DNA of 64,000 bases from Chryseobacterium oryctis (GCF_025971925.1 NZ_JAPDHV010000001.1:496001-560000); one strand, 5' to 3'; shown: positions 37,818 through 49,578, counted from the first letter of the stretch. Numbers and translations: made by a program. The notes: generated by a model not told the origin, from the letters alone.

Positions 37818-39170
37818 ATGGCAAAATTAAAAACAGCATATTTCTGTCAAAACTGTGGAACACAGTACCCTCAATGGATGGGGCAATGTAAAAATTGCGG
37901 AGAATGGAATACTTTAGTAGAAGAAGTTGTAGAGAAAACAGCATCTCATAAAACGCCTCCTTTTTCTAAATCTAAGCAACACGTTATTAATATTATCGAG
38001 GTTGAAACCAGTGAAGAGCCAAGAATAAAAACTCCTTCAGAAGAGCTGAATCGAGTTTTAGGAGGTGGAATCGTTTTAGGCTCTGTTACGCTTATTGGAG
38101 GTGAACCAGGAATCGGAAAATCTACCCTTTTACTTCAATTAGCATTGAAAATGAAGAAAAAAATCTTCTACGTTTCGGGGGAGGAAAGTGCTTCTCAAAT
38201 TAAAATGAGAGCAGACAGATTAACTGACATTCAAAATCCTAACTGTTTTCTGTTTACAGAAACTTCCTTGGAAAAAATTCTTCATGAAGCCAAGAAACTA
38301 GAACCCGATTTTGTGATTATCGATTCTATTCAGACATTGCAGTCACAACTTATTGAAAGTTCACCAGGAACCGTTTCTCAAATCAGAGAATGTTCTAACG
38401 AAATTATTAAATATGCTAAAGAAAATAACGTTCCTGTTTTTTTAGTAGGACATATTACAAAAGACGGACAAATTGCCGGTCCGAAAGTTTTGGAACACAT
38501 GGTAGATGTTGTTCTGAATTTTGATGGCGACCGAAACCATCTTTTTAGATTATTAAGAGCGAATAAAAACCGTTTTGGCTCTACTTCCGAAATCGGGATT
38601 TATGAAATGATTTCCCAAGGTTTAAAAGAAATAAAAAACCCTTCGGAAATTTTAATTACTAAAAAATTTGAAGAACTTTCCGGAAACTCAATTGCTGTAA
38701 CGCTGGAAGGAAACCGACCAATGCTTCTGGAAATTCAGGCTTTGGTAAGTACCGCTGTATACGGAACACCGCAAAGAAGTTCAACGGGCTTTGATTCTAA
38801 AAGACTCAATATGCTTTTGGCTGTTTTGGAAAAAAGAGCAGGCTTTCAACTAGGAGCAAAAGATGTATTTTTGAATATTACAGGAGGTATAAAAACCGAT
38901 GATCCTGCTTTAGATTTGGCAGTTATTGCGTCTGTGCTTTCTTCCAATGAAGACATTGCCATTTCCGAACATTATTGTTTTGCAGGTGAAATTGGATTAA
39001 GCGGAGAAATCAGGCCTGTTGCACAGATAGAGCAGAGAATTACAGAAGCTGAAAAGCTAGGATACGAAAAGATTTTCGTATCTAATCTGAATAAAATCCC
39101 GAAAAGAAAATTTGGAATTAAAATAGAAGAAGTAAGCAAAATAGAGGACTTTCATGAAAGACTTTTTTAG
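37818..39170 (+). CDS. radA: DNA repair protein RadA
   Basis: RecA-like helicase that extends branch migration in recombination. The 450-residue protein has the N-terminal zinc finger (CQNCGTQYPQWMGQCKNCGEW), the P-loop GGEPGIGKST near residue 95, the KNRFG motif near residue 252 and a Lon-like C-terminal domain (AVYGTPQRSSTGFDSKRLN is its opening). Length is normal. The methyltransferase gene begins directly after its stop codon, so the two may be co-transcribed. Confidence 0.97.
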   Translation: MAKLKTAYFCQNCGTQYPQWMGQCKNCGEWNTLVEEVVEKTASHKTPPFSKSKQHVINIIEVETSEEPRIKTPSEELNRVLGGGIVLGSVTLIGGEPGIGKSTLLLQLALKMKKKIFYVSGEESASQIKMRADRLTDIQNPNCFLFTETSLEKILHEAKKLEPDFVIIDSIQTLQSQLIESSPGTVSQIRECSNEIIKYAKENNVPVFLVGHITKDGQIAGPKVLEHMVDVVLNFDGDRNHLFRLLRANKNRFGSTSEIGIYEMISQGLKEIKNPSEILITKKFEELSGNSIAVTLEGNRPMLLEIQALVSTAVYGTPQRSSTGFDSKRLNMLLAVLEKRAGFQLGAKDVFLNITGGIKTDDPALDLAVIASVLSSNEDIAISEHYCFAGEIGLSGEIRPVAQIEQRITEAEKLGYEKIFVSNLNKIPKRKFGIKIEEVSKIEDFHERLF

Positions 39171-39842
39171 ATGATGAAAACCAATATCCTTGAATATTAT
39201 AACAAACTTGCAAAATCCTATGATGAAAACCGCTTCGGAAATTCGTATGGAAAATATATTGACCAACAAGAAAGAATTTTTTTGACTTCTTTTTTTAAGA
39301 TTAAAAAATATTCAAGAATTTTAGATTTAGGTTGCGGAACAGGCAGACTTCTCAATTTTGCGACCCACGGCGCTGATTTTAGTGAAAAAATGCTGGAAGT
39401 TGCTCAAGAAAAACATCCTGATAAAATTTTAGCTAAAGGCGAGATTTCAGAAATTCCATTTGATATAAATTTTGACTGTATTTTTTGTTTTCATGTCATT
39501 ATGCATCAAAATAAAGAAGAAACAAGATTATTTTTAAATGAGTGTTATCGAAAATTAGATAAAAACGGAACTTTAATTTTTGATTACCCTACAAAATCAA
39601 GAAGAACCGTAGTTTCTCCACAAGAAGATTGGCATGCTGGTAACAGCTTTACCTCCGACGAAATTTCTAATATTTTGGAAAATAAATGGAAAATAAAAAA
39701 CAAAACCGGCATTTTACTCTTCCCTATCCACAGAATCCCGAAAAGTATGAGAAAATTCTTTTTGCCTATCGATATTGCACTTTGTAAAACCTTTCTTAAA
39801 AATTGGGCATCATATCAGGTTATTATTTTAGAAAAAATATGA
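39171..39842 (+). CDS. Class I SAM-dependent methyltransferase
   Basis: A 223-residue cytosolic enzyme with the SAM-binding motif ILDLGCGTGRLL (about residues 44-55) and motif II-like GADFSEKMLEVA. The substrate is not known; the closest general type is the Methyltransf_11/25 group acting on small molecules. Its first codon follows the radA stop codon without a gap (a second ATG one codon on is equally good), and its stop overlaps the start of the VanW-type gene as ATGA, so the three genes are probably one operon. Confidence 0.87.
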   Translation: MMKTNILEYYNKLAKSYDENRFGNSYGKYIDQQERIFLTSFFKIKKYSRILDLGCGTGRLLNFATHGADFSEKMLEVAQEKHPDKILAKGEISEIPFDINFDCIFCFHVIMHQNKEETRLFLNECYRKLDKNGTLIFDYPTKSRRTVVSPQEDWHAGNSFTSDEISNILENKWKIKNKTGILLFPIHRIPKSMRKFFLPIDIALCKTFLKNWASYQVIILEKI

Positions 39843-40546
39843 TAAAAAAGTTCAAAGAAGTCCTACCTTATCAATGGAAATTGCAAGTTAAACTATTGCA
39901 AAGATATCTTCATGAACTAAAAAACAATCATCAGTACCCTAAAAATTATCAATCTGAAAACATAGGAGAATTTAGTTTAAAAATTTCCCAACCTATAAGA
40001 AATGGAGCTTTTTTTGAGAATAAAATTCACAATCTGGAAGTGGTCAATCAAAAAATAAATAACCTCATCATACAGCCTCAAGAAGTATTTTCTTTTTGGA
40101 AACTTATTGACAAACCGAATACAAAGAATAATTTTAAAGAAGGAAGAAATCTCAAAAAGAATACTATATCCAGTGATGTAGGAGGCGGAATTTGCCAGTT
40201 TTCTTCAATTATTTACTATTTGTGTTTACAAGCCGGTGTGAAAATCATTGAAAGACACCCTCATTCTATTGATATTTATAAAGAAACTGAACGTTTTACA
40301 CCTTTAGGTTCCGACTGTACGGTTGTTTATGGATATAAAGATTTACAAATTCAAAATACATTTCCTTTTCCCATTCAGTTCAAAAGTTTTGTAAACAATA
40401 ATGAACTTCATTTTAGTATAATTTCTAATGAATTAATTGATTCAAAAAATATTTATTTTAAATATACAGAAGTTCAAAACGGAGTATGGGTAGATACTTA
40501 TATAGACGAGATTTTTTTAAATAAAAATTTCTATATTCGCCTATAA
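39839..40546 (+). CDS. VanW family protein
   Basis: A 235-residue protein with the VanW domain: PQEVFSFWKLIDKP, GRNLKKNTISSDVGGGICQF (split by position, about residues 100-120) and LQAGVKIIERHPHS. VanW was first seen in vancomycin-resistance clusters but its function is unknown; there are no other van genes here and no reason to infer resistance. The start is set by the ATGA overlap with the methyltransferase gene, 12 codons inside a longer open frame. Confidence 0.88.
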   Translation: MIKKFKEVLPYQWKLQVKLLQRYLHELKNNHQYPKNYQSENIGEFSLKISQPIRNGAFFENKIHNLEVVNQKINNLIIQPQEVFSFWKLIDKPNTKNNFKEGRNLKKNTISSDVGGGICQFSSIIYYLCLQAGVKIIERHPHSIDIYKETERFTPLGSDCTVVYGYKDLQIQNTFPFPIQFKSFVNNNELHFSIISNELIDSKNIYFKYTEVQNGVWVDTYIDEIFLNKNFYIRL

Positions 40547-40687
40547 ATTAAACAACAAGCATAATTAAAATTCAAAAAATCAACAAAACAAAGTATTTTT
40601 ACAAAAATTAATCATAAAATACAAAATTCACTTTATATTGAAATATTTTATAGATTTACATACTTAAAAACTTTTAACTAAATAATT

Positions 40688-42229
40688 ATGAAAACAAAAT
40701 TAGTCATCGTTGCTATTTTCTGTGCACAATTTTTCTCAGCACAAATTAGTGTATTTCAGAATCAGGTAAATGAAGGAAATTTAACTTCTAAACAAAAAAT
40801 AACTAAAGAACTAGCTTCCAATTATATTACAACTCAATATTTCATTCAACCCAACTTTAAGCTGAATTCAGATTTAAAAATCAAACTTCCTAACCAAAAG
40901 GAAATCGTTGCTAGATTTGACAAACAATTTACCTACGGAAATAAAAGTGAATCTTATGTTTACTCCATAGAAAACGAACCTCTTTCCGAATTGGTTTTAT
41001 CTAAATATGACAATATTGTAACGGGAATGTATGCTCCGCTTTCCGGTGAAAAAGTAATGTTTCATCAAACAGAAGGCGACATATTTGCTTTATCATTAGT
41101 AAGTGACCAAAAGATTTTAGACCAAGATTCTAAAGATGATTATATTCTAGATTCTTCTCTTTCCGGATATGCAAAAGTAAACTCTGATGTATGCCTTAGC
41201 TCAACGGCTGTATGCCCAGCCTCAAGAATTGATGTAATGGTTGTTTACACTTCAGCAGCAAGAACAGCTTGGGGAGGAGTTTCTCAAAGCAACTCTTCTA
41301 TAGCAACGGCTATTACTAATTTCAATACTGCATTAACGAATTCGGGAGTTACTAATGTTACTATTAATTTGATATACGCAGGAGAAATCTCTTATACTGA
41401 ACCAGGAAATATCAATACTGACCTAACAAGATTGAGAACCAATAATGATGGATATATGGATGATGTTCATACATTAAGAACAACTTACGGAGCTGATCTT
41501 GTGGCATTAGTAACAGGAACGCCTACCAACACCTGCGGTTTAGGGTATTTAAATACCAATGCAACCAATTATAGCGCAGCAAACGGATTCTGTGTAGGTC
41601 TATACAATTGTGTGGTTTCTAATTATTCTTTAGCACACGAATTAGGCCATAATATGGGATTACAACATGATTGGTATGTGAATACAAGTGCTTTACCATG
41701 CAGTCATCATCATGGCTATACAAACCGAACTGCAATTAATTCGGGAACTTCTAGCACATCTTCACAACGCTGGAGAACCATCATGGCTTACAATGATGAA
41801 TGTGCAGCTACAGGATTTAATTGTACAAGAATTAATCGTTGGTCAAATCCTAATGTAAATTACAATTCAGAACCTACAGGAATAGCCATCGGAAATACAA
41901 ATCCGTCTAACGAAGCCTATGGTTTTGCACGATTTGCGTGTGTAGTCTCCAATTTCATGCCTACAGCGTCGGGTTTATCAACTTCTGAACTTGTTACTGA
42001 AGCAAAAAAATTCAGCATATACCCTAACCCAGCAAAAGAAACAATCACGATTACAACTATTGATGATAAAAAATATTCATTCAAAATAATCAATTCAATA
42101 GGGCAAAATATTATCACAACTTCAGATAAAACAATCAACATAAGAAGTTTAAGCTCTGGAGTATATTTTGTGAATATCCATGATGAAAAGGGTACGTTAG
42201 TCGGAAACAAGAAATTTATAGTTGAATAA
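40688..42229 (+). CDS. Secreted zinc metalloprotease with type IX secretion domain
   Basis: A 513-residue exported protease. The signal peptide ends AQFFSAQ. The zinc site HELGHNMGLQHD spans residues 317-328 (HExxHxxGxxHD) with a Met-turn at TIMAYND, so it is a metzincin of the reprolysin-like / peptidyl-Asp type. The preceding domain opens RIDVMVVYTSAARTAWGG. The last 75 residues form a type A T9SS sorting domain (FSIYPNPAKETITI ... GVYFVNIHDEKG), which directs export through the outer membrane and then is removed. Single-gene unit. Confidence 0.93.
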   Translation: MKTKLVIVAIFCAQFFSAQISVFQNQVNEGNLTSKQKITKELASNYITTQYFIQPNFKLNSDLKIKLPNQKEIVARFDKQFTYGNKSESYVYSIENEPLSELVLSKYDNIVTGMYAPLSGEKVMFHQTEGDIFALSLVSDQKILDQDSKDDYILDSSLSGYAKVNSDVCLSSTAVCPASRIDVMVVYTSAARTAWGGVSQSNSSIATAITNFNTALTNSGVTNVTINLIYAGEISYTEPGNINTDLTRLRTNNDGYMDDVHTLRTTYGADLVALVTGTPTNTCGLGYLNTNATNYSAANGFCVGLYNCVVSNYSLAHELGHNMGLQHDWYVNTSALPCSHHHGYTNRTAINSGTSSTSSQRWRTIMAYNDECAATGFNCTRINRWSNPNVNYNSEPTGIAIGNTNPSNEAYGFARFACVVSNFMPTASGLSTSELVTEAKKFSIYPNPAKETITITTIDDKKYSFKIINSIGQNIITTSDKTINIRSLSSGVYFVNIHDEKGTLVGNKKFIVE

Positions 42230-42251
42230 TATTCAATAAAAATTAAAAGTT

Positions 42252-42289
42252 AAATCCTCTGAATATTTCAATTTTATTCAGGGGATTTT
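42252..42289 (+). terminator. Terminator of the metalloprotease gene
   Basis: Hairpin AAATCCTCTGAAT / ATTCAGGGGATTT (one T-G pair) followed by T's, 22 bp after the stop codon. Confidence 0.85.
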
Positions 42290-42312
42290 TAATTATATTT
42301 TTATCTTGCAAT

Positions 42313-42906
42313 ATGAATTATCTGGCTCATTCTTTCCTTACTTTCACCGACGGACAAATTGTCGGGCAATTTTTGGAAGATTTTATACGAAACAAAGACC
42401 GCTTTTCTTTCCCGAAAGATATTCAGGACGGTATTACTTTACACAGAGCTATTGATACTTTTACCGACTCTCATCCCGCAATTCATGAAGCGAAAAAAGT
42501 TTTTGCTCCTCTGGTAAGATTATATGCAGGAGCTTTTGTAGATGTTGCGATGGATTATTTCGTTGCCAATGATTTTTCTTTAAATTCTTCAGAAAGTTGG
42601 AAAGCTCATTCTCTTCATGTCTACAAAGTCTTAAATGAAAATAAAAAATGGTTTCCAGAAAATTTTAAAATCATGCTAAAAAAAATGGAAGAAGATGACT
42701 GGTTATACAATTATCGTGAAGATTGGGGAATACAATTTAGCATGAAAAACGTTTTGAACAAGGCAAAATATTTAGAAAAAGAGATTCCTGTTTTTGAAGC
42801 GTTTTTGCAAAATAAAGACTTTCTTCAAAAATGTTATGATGATTTTTTTCCGGACCTTTTAGAACACACGAAAGGAATAAACATTCTTCTACAGCTAGAA
42901 AATTAA
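42313..42906 (+). CDS. acpH: Acyl carrier protein phosphodiesterase
   Basis: Removes the phosphopantetheine arm from acyl carrier protein. The 197-residue protein opens MNYLAHSFLTF and carries GITLHRAIDTFTDSHPAI (about residues 40-57), the HD-like metal site of the family, and LYAGAFVDVAMDYFVAND. Length is normal. It overlaps the DUF6702 gene tail-to-tail by four bases. Confidence 0.9.
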   Translation: MNYLAHSFLTFTDGQIVGQFLEDFIRNKDRFSFPKDIQDGITLHRAIDTFTDSHPAIHEAKKVFAPLVRLYAGAFVDVAMDYFVANDFSLNSSESWKAHSLHVYKVLNENKKWFPENFKIMLKKMEEDDWLYNYREDWGIQFSMKNVLNKAKYLEKEIPVFEAFLQNKDFLQKCYDDFFPDLLEHTKGINILLQLEN

Positions 42907-43403
42907 TATTGTTGGTACAAATAGCGATTGGGATAAGTTAGTTTTTCACTTTTTCTTTGCCCGTTTACGATGATATGTACAATATTTATTTGGTCATCAA
43001 ATAAATTGTATAAAAAACTAACAGCCGCTTCCACTTTTTTAGGATTATTAACTATTTCAGATTCTAAAAAGATATTTACAGACTCACTATCTTCCTCATA
43101 ACCAATATAATTAATTTTCAAGAAGTTATTATTCGTTTTTAATTTAAAATATTCTGCACTATAATTTTTTAACGCATCATTTAATTGCGCTTTATACTTT
43201 ACATCACTGAAATGAAGAGATTTCGAATATTTCTTATTTAAAGCATTCTCAAGATCATCCAAAAAGAATCTCCCGGTAATTTCAAAAGTTTTTGACGTTG
43301 AATTATAATTAACCTCTACAGAACCCACATGATAAGGATGCTTTATTTTCGTAAAAGAAAAAAAGAAAAAAGCAGATAGCAGAAACAACCATAAATTCTT
43401 CAT
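42903..43403 (-). CDS. DUF6702 family protein, 166 aa
   Basis: A small exported protein of unknown function. The start at 43403 (MKNLWLFLLSAFFFFSFTKI) gives a clear signal or anchor sequence; a longer open frame to 43484 would overlap the divergent HupE-type gene and is rejected. The mature part begins HPYHVGSVEVNYN, the family opening. In Flavobacteriia it is regularly found beside a HupE/UreJ-type gene and an M1 peptidase gene, as here, so the three may act together. Confidence 0.8.
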   Translation of the reverse strand: MKNLWLFLLSAFFFFSFTKIKHPYHVGSVEVNYNSTSKTFEITGRFFLDDLENALNKKYSKSLHFSDVKYKAQLNDALKNYSAEYFKLKTNNNFLKINYIGYEEDSESVNIFLESEIVNNPKKVEAAVSFLYNLFDDQINIVHIIVNGQRKSEKLTYPNRYLYQQY

Positions 43404-43475
43404 AATCTTAATATCGTATTTGAAATTTGTTCCGAAATTAATCATTATTTTCGTAAGCCTTATATTTTTACTATT

Positions 43476-44057
43476 ATGATGCAAGATTTTCTATTTTATT
43501 TAAACCTGGGTTGGGAACATATCATATCATTAGATGCGCTCGACCATCAGCTTTTTGTTTTAGCTTTAATTGCAGTTTATTCTTACAGTGATTGGAAAAA
43601 AATTCTGATTTTAGTTACCGCATTTACTATTGGTCACTCGATTACTTTAGCTTTAAGCATTTTAGATATTGTCAGAATAAATTCAGCTTGGGTAGAATTT
43701 CTGATTCCTTTAACGATCGTTCTTACCTCATTGGATAATATTTTAATGAAAAATAAGAAGCAGACTTTGATGCGGGCAAATTATTATCTCGCTTTAATTT
43801 TCGGATTAATCCACGGAATGGGATTTGCCAACACAGCAAGAGTGATGATTGCCAAAAGCCAGAGTATCGCGGTTCCTCTTTTAGGCTTCAATATCGGTCT
43901 GGAATTGGGGCAGATAGTTATTGTTATCGCAATATTAATCCTTCTTTTTGTTTTGCTGAATATTTTTAAAGTAAATAAAAAAGATTGGGTATTATTTGTT
44001 TCTTCAGGAGTTTTTGCATTATCCTTAAAAATGACTTTGGAAAGAATTCCTTTCTAG
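43476..44057 (+). CDS. HupE/UreJ family membrane protein
   Basis: A 193-residue membrane protein with about six helices. The first helix carries GWEHIISLDALDHQLFVLAL and the fourth LIFGLIHGMGFAN, the two histidine-containing family motifs. HupE and UreJ are linked to nickel supply for hydrogenase or urease, but neither enzyme is encoded here, and bacteroidotal members may have another role. It is divergent from the DUF6702 gene and 65 bp before the M1 peptidase gene. Confidence 0.87.
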   Translation: MMQDFLFYLNLGWEHIISLDALDHQLFVLALIAVYSYSDWKKILILVTAFTIGHSITLALSILDIVRINSAWVEFLIPLTIVLTSLDNILMKNKKQTLMRANYYLALIFGLIHGMGFANTARVMIAKSQSIAVPLLGFNIGLELGQIVIVIAILILLFVLLNIFKVNKKDWVLFVSSGVFALSLKMTLERIPF

Positions 44058-44122
44058 GTTGAAACATTTTCAACTTTTCAACTACTTATTATTATATTTG
44101 ATAATTCTTAAAAAGATTTGGT

Positions 44123-46501
44123 ATGAAATTAAAAGTAACTGCACTTTCAGTTTTATTATATACAGGTATTTCTGCACAAAATATTCAAAATAATCCAGGA
44201 AGTAATCACGGAAACAAATTTGAACAGCTGGGAACTATTCTTCCTACTCCCAATATTTACAGAACAGCTTCAGGAGCTCCGGGACAAGGATATTGGCAAA
44301 ACAGAGCAGATTATGATATTACCGCTTATTTAGATGAGGATAAAAGAAATCTGAAAGGTTCGGAAACAGTTACTTATTATAATAATTCACCTGATGAATT
44401 AGATTACATCTGGTTACAATTAGATGAAAACCAGCAATCAAATGTAAAAAATGCGGATTACCAGTTCTCTTCTACCCTTCCGAAAAGCACTACGGATCAA
44501 AATTTAAAAGTAACAGAACTCCCTGCAAAAGATAATGGCTATGGTGTAAATCTTGAAAAAGTAACCGATGCTTCAGGAAATCCATTAAAATATACGGTAA
44601 ACAAAACCATGATGCGTATTGATTTACCAAAAGTTTTAAAGAAAGGAGAAAAATTCATCTTTAAAGTAGATTGGAACTACAACATACCAAACAGAATAGA
44701 GAAAGGAGGTCGTGGAGGTTATGAAAACTTCCCGGAAGATGGAAATGATTTGTACACAATGGCTCAATGGTACCCTAGAATGTGTGTTTACAGTGATTTT
44801 CAAGGATGGCAAAATCATCAGTTTACAGGAAGAGGAGAATTTGCTTTGCCATTCGGAAATTTTAAAGTGTCAATCAACGTTCCGGCTGACCATGTTGTTG
44901 GTGGAACAGGTGAATGTAAAAACTATGAGCAAGTTTTGACTTCAGAACAATTAGCCAGATACAGAAAAGCAGAAAATGCAAATGAACCAATTGAAATTGT
45001 AACTCTTGATGAAGCTAAAAAAGCAGAGAAAAATCATTCTAAACAGAGAAAAACATGGGTTTTCCAAGCTAATGATGTAAGAGATTTTGCTTGGACTTCT
45101 TCAAGAAAATTTGTCTGGGACGGAATGCGCGTAACCATCCCTGAAAATAATAATAAAGTAATGGCAATGAGTTTCTATTCAAAAGAAGCTTACGGATTAT
45201 ACAGAAAATATTCTACAAAAGCTGTTGCTCATACTATTAAAACCTATTCAGAATTTACAGTTCCTTATCCGTACCCTGTTGCGCAGTCTGTAGAAGCAGC
45301 AAACGGGATGGAATACCCTATGATTTGTTTCAACTACGGAAGAACAGAAAAAGACGGAACTTATTCTGAAGGTATCAAAAACGGAATGCTAGGAGTAATT
45401 ATTCACGAAGTTGGTCATAACTTCTTCCCGATGATTATTAATTCGGATGAAAGACAATGGAGCTGGATGGATGAAGGTCTTAATACATTTGTAGAATATC
45501 TTACAGAAGAAAAATGGGATAACAAATTCCCATCAAAAAGAGGTCCGGCCTGGACGATTGTGGATTATATGAAACTTCCAAAAGATCAGCTGGAACCTAT
45601 CATGACAAATTCTGAAAACATCAATCAGTTTGGTCCAAATGCTTATGCAAAACCTGCAACAGGTCTTAATATTCTTCGTGAAACCATTATGGGAAGAGAA
45701 CTTTTTGATAAAGCTTTTAAAACATATTCTAAAAGATGGGCTTTCAAACATCCAGAACCTGCAGACTTTTTCAGAACAATGGAAGACGCAAGTGGCGAAG
45801 ATCTAGACTGGTTTTGGAGAGGTTGGTTCTACGGAACAGACCCTGTAGATATAGCTATTGACAAAGTAACAATTGCAACTCCGGATCTAAATGCAGTTCC
45901 AACTCCAAATGAAATAAAATATACTGTTGAAAAACCTATTCAAAATGAGTTTGAAGACATTTCAAAAATAAGAAACAAAGAAGATAAAAACATCGCTTTC
46001 GTTGTAGACAAAGATAAAGACCTTCAGGATTTCTATTATCGTTATGACAGAGGGCAGGAAAAAGTTGACACCAATAAAGTTTATTCTTTTAAAATAGATG
46101 ATAAAGAATCTTTAGACTCAAAAAGTAAAGATAAATTCAAAGACATTACTGCGTATCAAATCGATTTCACCAATAAAGGAGGTTTGGTAATGCCAATCAT
46201 TCTTGAATTCACGTTTGAAGATGGCACAAAGCTTCGTGATAAATCTTCTGCCCAAATCTGGAGACATAACGAACAAAAAGTTTCAAAAACATTTTATTTT
46301 GACAAAAAATTAAAGTCAATTCAGCTTGATCCAATGAGAGAAACGGCAGATATTGATACTTCCAACAATTTCTGGAGTAATGACGGAGCAAGTAATGAGA
46401 ATTCTAAATTCAAAGTATTTAAACAAAAACAGGAAGGAGCTGTAAGAGGATCTTCAAACGGACAAGTAAACCCGATGCAAGCAGCAGGAAAGAAAAACTA
46501 A
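44123..46501 (+). CDS. Secreted M1 family metallopeptidase
   Basis: A 792-residue zinc aminopeptidase-type enzyme. Signal peptide MKLKVTALSVLLYTGISAQ. The zinc site HEVGH (428-432) is followed after 18 residues by the third ligand E451 in MDEGLNTF, giving the M1 pattern HExxH-X18-E. The N-terminal domain is the M1 beta-saddle (ADYDITAYLDEDKRNLKGSE). The substrate-end motif GAMEN is represented by AANGMEYPM. It likely acts in the periplasm. A secreted protein gene follows 48 bp downstream. Confidence 0.92.
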   Translation: MKLKVTALSVLLYTGISAQNIQNNPGSNHGNKFEQLGTILPTPNIYRTASGAPGQGYWQNRADYDITAYLDEDKRNLKGSETVTYYNNSPDELDYIWLQLDENQQSNVKNADYQFSSTLPKSTTDQNLKVTELPAKDNGYGVNLEKVTDASGNPLKYTVNKTMMRIDLPKVLKKGEKFIFKVDWNYNIPNRIEKGGRGGYENFPEDGNDLYTMAQWYPRMCVYSDFQGWQNHQFTGRGEFALPFGNFKVSINVPADHVVGGTGECKNYEQVLTSEQLARYRKAENANEPIEIVTLDEAKKAEKNHSKQRKTWVFQANDVRDFAWTSSRKFVWDGMRVTIPENNNKVMAMSFYSKEAYGLYRKYSTKAVAHTIKTYSEFTVPYPYPVAQSVEAANGMEYPMICFNYGRTEKDGTYSEGIKNGMLGVIIHEVGHNFFPMIINSDERQWSWMDEGLNTFVEYLTEEKWDNKFPSKRGPAWTIVDYMKLPKDQLEPIMTNSENINQFGPNAYAKPATGLNILRETIMGRELFDKAFKTYSKRWAFKHPEPADFFRTMEDASGEDLDWFWRGWFYGTDPVDIAIDKVTIATPDLNAVPTPNEIKYTVEKPIQNEFEDISKIRNKEDKNIAFVVDKDKDLQDFYYRYDRGQEKVDTNKVYSFKIDDKESLDSKSKDKFKDITAYQIDFTNKGGLVMPIILEFTFEDGTKLRDKSSAQIWRHNEQKVSKTFYFDKKLKSIQLDPMRETADIDTSNNFWSNDGASNENSKFKVFKQKQEGAVRGSSNGQVNPMQAAGKKN

Positions 46502-46549
46502 ATTAATGTTCAGAATCAATTTAATCACAAAACAAACTAATTAACCTAC

Positions 46550-47440
46550 ATGAAAAAATTTGTAGCTTTACTATTGCTTATTACATCAGCATCATCTTAT
46601 TTTGCACAATCATTACAATTTTACACAGGCAAAAGAGATTTTTTACCTATCGAAATTCTCATGGAAGACGGAACTACAAAAACTGGCTTCGCTCAGGATT
46701 TTATGCTTCCCGATGTCGCAACCTTTAGCTTTTTGACCAAGAGTTCTGAAAAAAGCGCCAATTTAAACAGAAAGGAAGTGAAGTTCAAATCTTTAAAATC
46801 TGATGCAACAGTACAACTTATCTCTGTTTCGGATATTAAAAGCTTGATTTATACAAATGAAGACACTCAGGAAAAATTCCAGTTGGATAAACGTATTGTG
46901 AAAGAGATCGACAACAATATGGAACTTGAACCTGAGGGAAGAGTATTGATGTTACCACTAATGGAAAAGGGAAAAATCAATCTTTACGGTTATAGAAGTA
47001 TGTTTTGTAAGGCTGATTTCGGAAATAATTTTGCAGCAGGTTCCAATGCCAATAATGATGATTGCCAATTGCAGCACGTAATGATCTATTTGAGTAAGCC
47101 TGACGATAAATTTGCTGTAGCACCAGTAGATTACAACAAGATTACACCGCTGGATTTATTTAATATGAAATCTTTGTACAAGAAATTTTATAAAGCCTAC
47201 GAGATTGTAGGTGCCGACTGCCCTGAATTTTTGACAAAAGTAGACGAAGCAAGAAAAAACGAATACTTTTCGAACAAAACATTTAAAGAGAACAAAAAAG
47301 CCAATGAAGCAGCAAGAAAAGAAGAGATTGCAGGAAAAAAAGGTGCAGCGGCCGCCAAAATAAACATGAAATACAAAACAGATTTGTACATCAATATGTA
47401 TAAAAAATTACTGAGGGATTACGACAGCTCTTGCCAATAA
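46550..47440 (+). CDS. Hypothetical secreted protein, 296 aa
   Basis: No family is recognised with confidence. The signal peptide MKKFVALLLLITSASSYFAQ is clear. The mature part is mixed beta and alpha, with YKKFYKAYEIVGADCPEF and a lysine/alanine-rich helix (NKKANEAARKEEIAGKKGAA) near the C-terminus. Short patterns resemble other bacteroidotal periplasmic proteins of unknown function. It probably shares a transcript with the M1 peptidase gene and is followed by a strong terminator. Confidence 0.75.
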   Translation: MKKFVALLLLITSASSYFAQSLQFYTGKRDFLPIEILMEDGTTKTGFAQDFMLPDVATFSFLTKSSEKSANLNRKEVKFKSLKSDATVQLISVSDIKSLIYTNEDTQEKFQLDKRIVKEIDNNMELEPEGRVLMLPLMEKGKINLYGYRSMFCKADFGNNFAAGSNANNDDCQLQHVMIYLSKPDDKFAVAPVDYNKITPLDLFNMKSLYKKFYKAYEIVGADCPEFLTKVDEARKNEYFSNKTFKENKKANEAARKEEIAGKKGAAAAKINMKYKTDLYINMYKKLLRDYDSSCQ

Positions 47441-47445
47441 ATTTT

Positions 47446-47477
47446 AAGTTCACTTACCAAAAGTGAACTTTTTTTCT
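47446..47477 (+). terminator. Terminator after the secreted-protein gene
   Basis: Hairpin AAGTTCACTT-ACCAA-AAGTGAACTT followed by seven T's, right behind the stop codon. Confidence 0.93.
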
Positions 47478-47586
47478 GCCATTTTTTTAGAGATCGGCTA
47501 AAAAATCTGACAAAATTTCAGCATCGACTCCTTGGCATACATTTAGAGAATTTCAAGACAGAAATAATTAAAAAATTAAATATATT

Positions 47587-47865
47587 ATGTCAGTAAACTT
47601 TAAACCATTGGCAGACAGAGTTTTGGTAGAACCAATCGCTGCAGAAACTAAAACAGCATCAGGTATTATTATTCCGGACACTGCAAAAGAAAAACCGCAA
47701 GAAGGTACTGTTGTGGCAGTAGGTCCAGGTAAAAAAGATGAACCTACAACTGTAAAAGTGGGTGACAAAGTTCTTTATGGAAAATATTCAGGTTCTGAAT
47801 TAAAACTAGAAGGAAAAGATTATTTAATTGTAAAAGAGGGAGACCTTTTAGGAATCATTGGATAA
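47587..47865 (+). CDS. groES: Co-chaperonin GroES
   Basis: Heptameric lid of the GroEL chamber. The 92-residue protein matches the family along its length: [20 protein letters not shown], the mobile loop with [16 protein letters not shown], and the C-terminal [15 protein letters not shown]. groEL follows after 87 bp. No CIRCE element was found in the 130 bp upstream; a TTGGCAT (47532-47538) there resembles a sigma-54 -24 box but lacks a good -12 partner. Confidence 0.97.
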   Translation: MSVNFKPLADRVLVEPIAAETKTASGIIIPDTAKEKPQEGTVVAVGPGKKDEPTTVKVGDKVLYGKYSGSELKLEGKDYLIVKEGDLLGIIG

Positions 47866-47925
47866 TTTGTAAAAAGTACAGGATATTTTTTCAAAATTAA
47901 ACATTAAATCAGTCGTACATTATAA

Positions 47926-49578
<1,653 letters not shown>

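Noticed and set aside
39839..40546. VanW-type gene as a sign of vancomycin resistance
   Set aside because: No vanHAX or regulator genes are nearby; VanW domains are widespread without resistance.
47520..47560. Sigma-54 promoter or CIRCE element before groES
   Set aside because: TTGGCAT is a fair -24 box but the -12 position reads TTAGA instead of TTGC, and no CIRCE inverted repeat was found.
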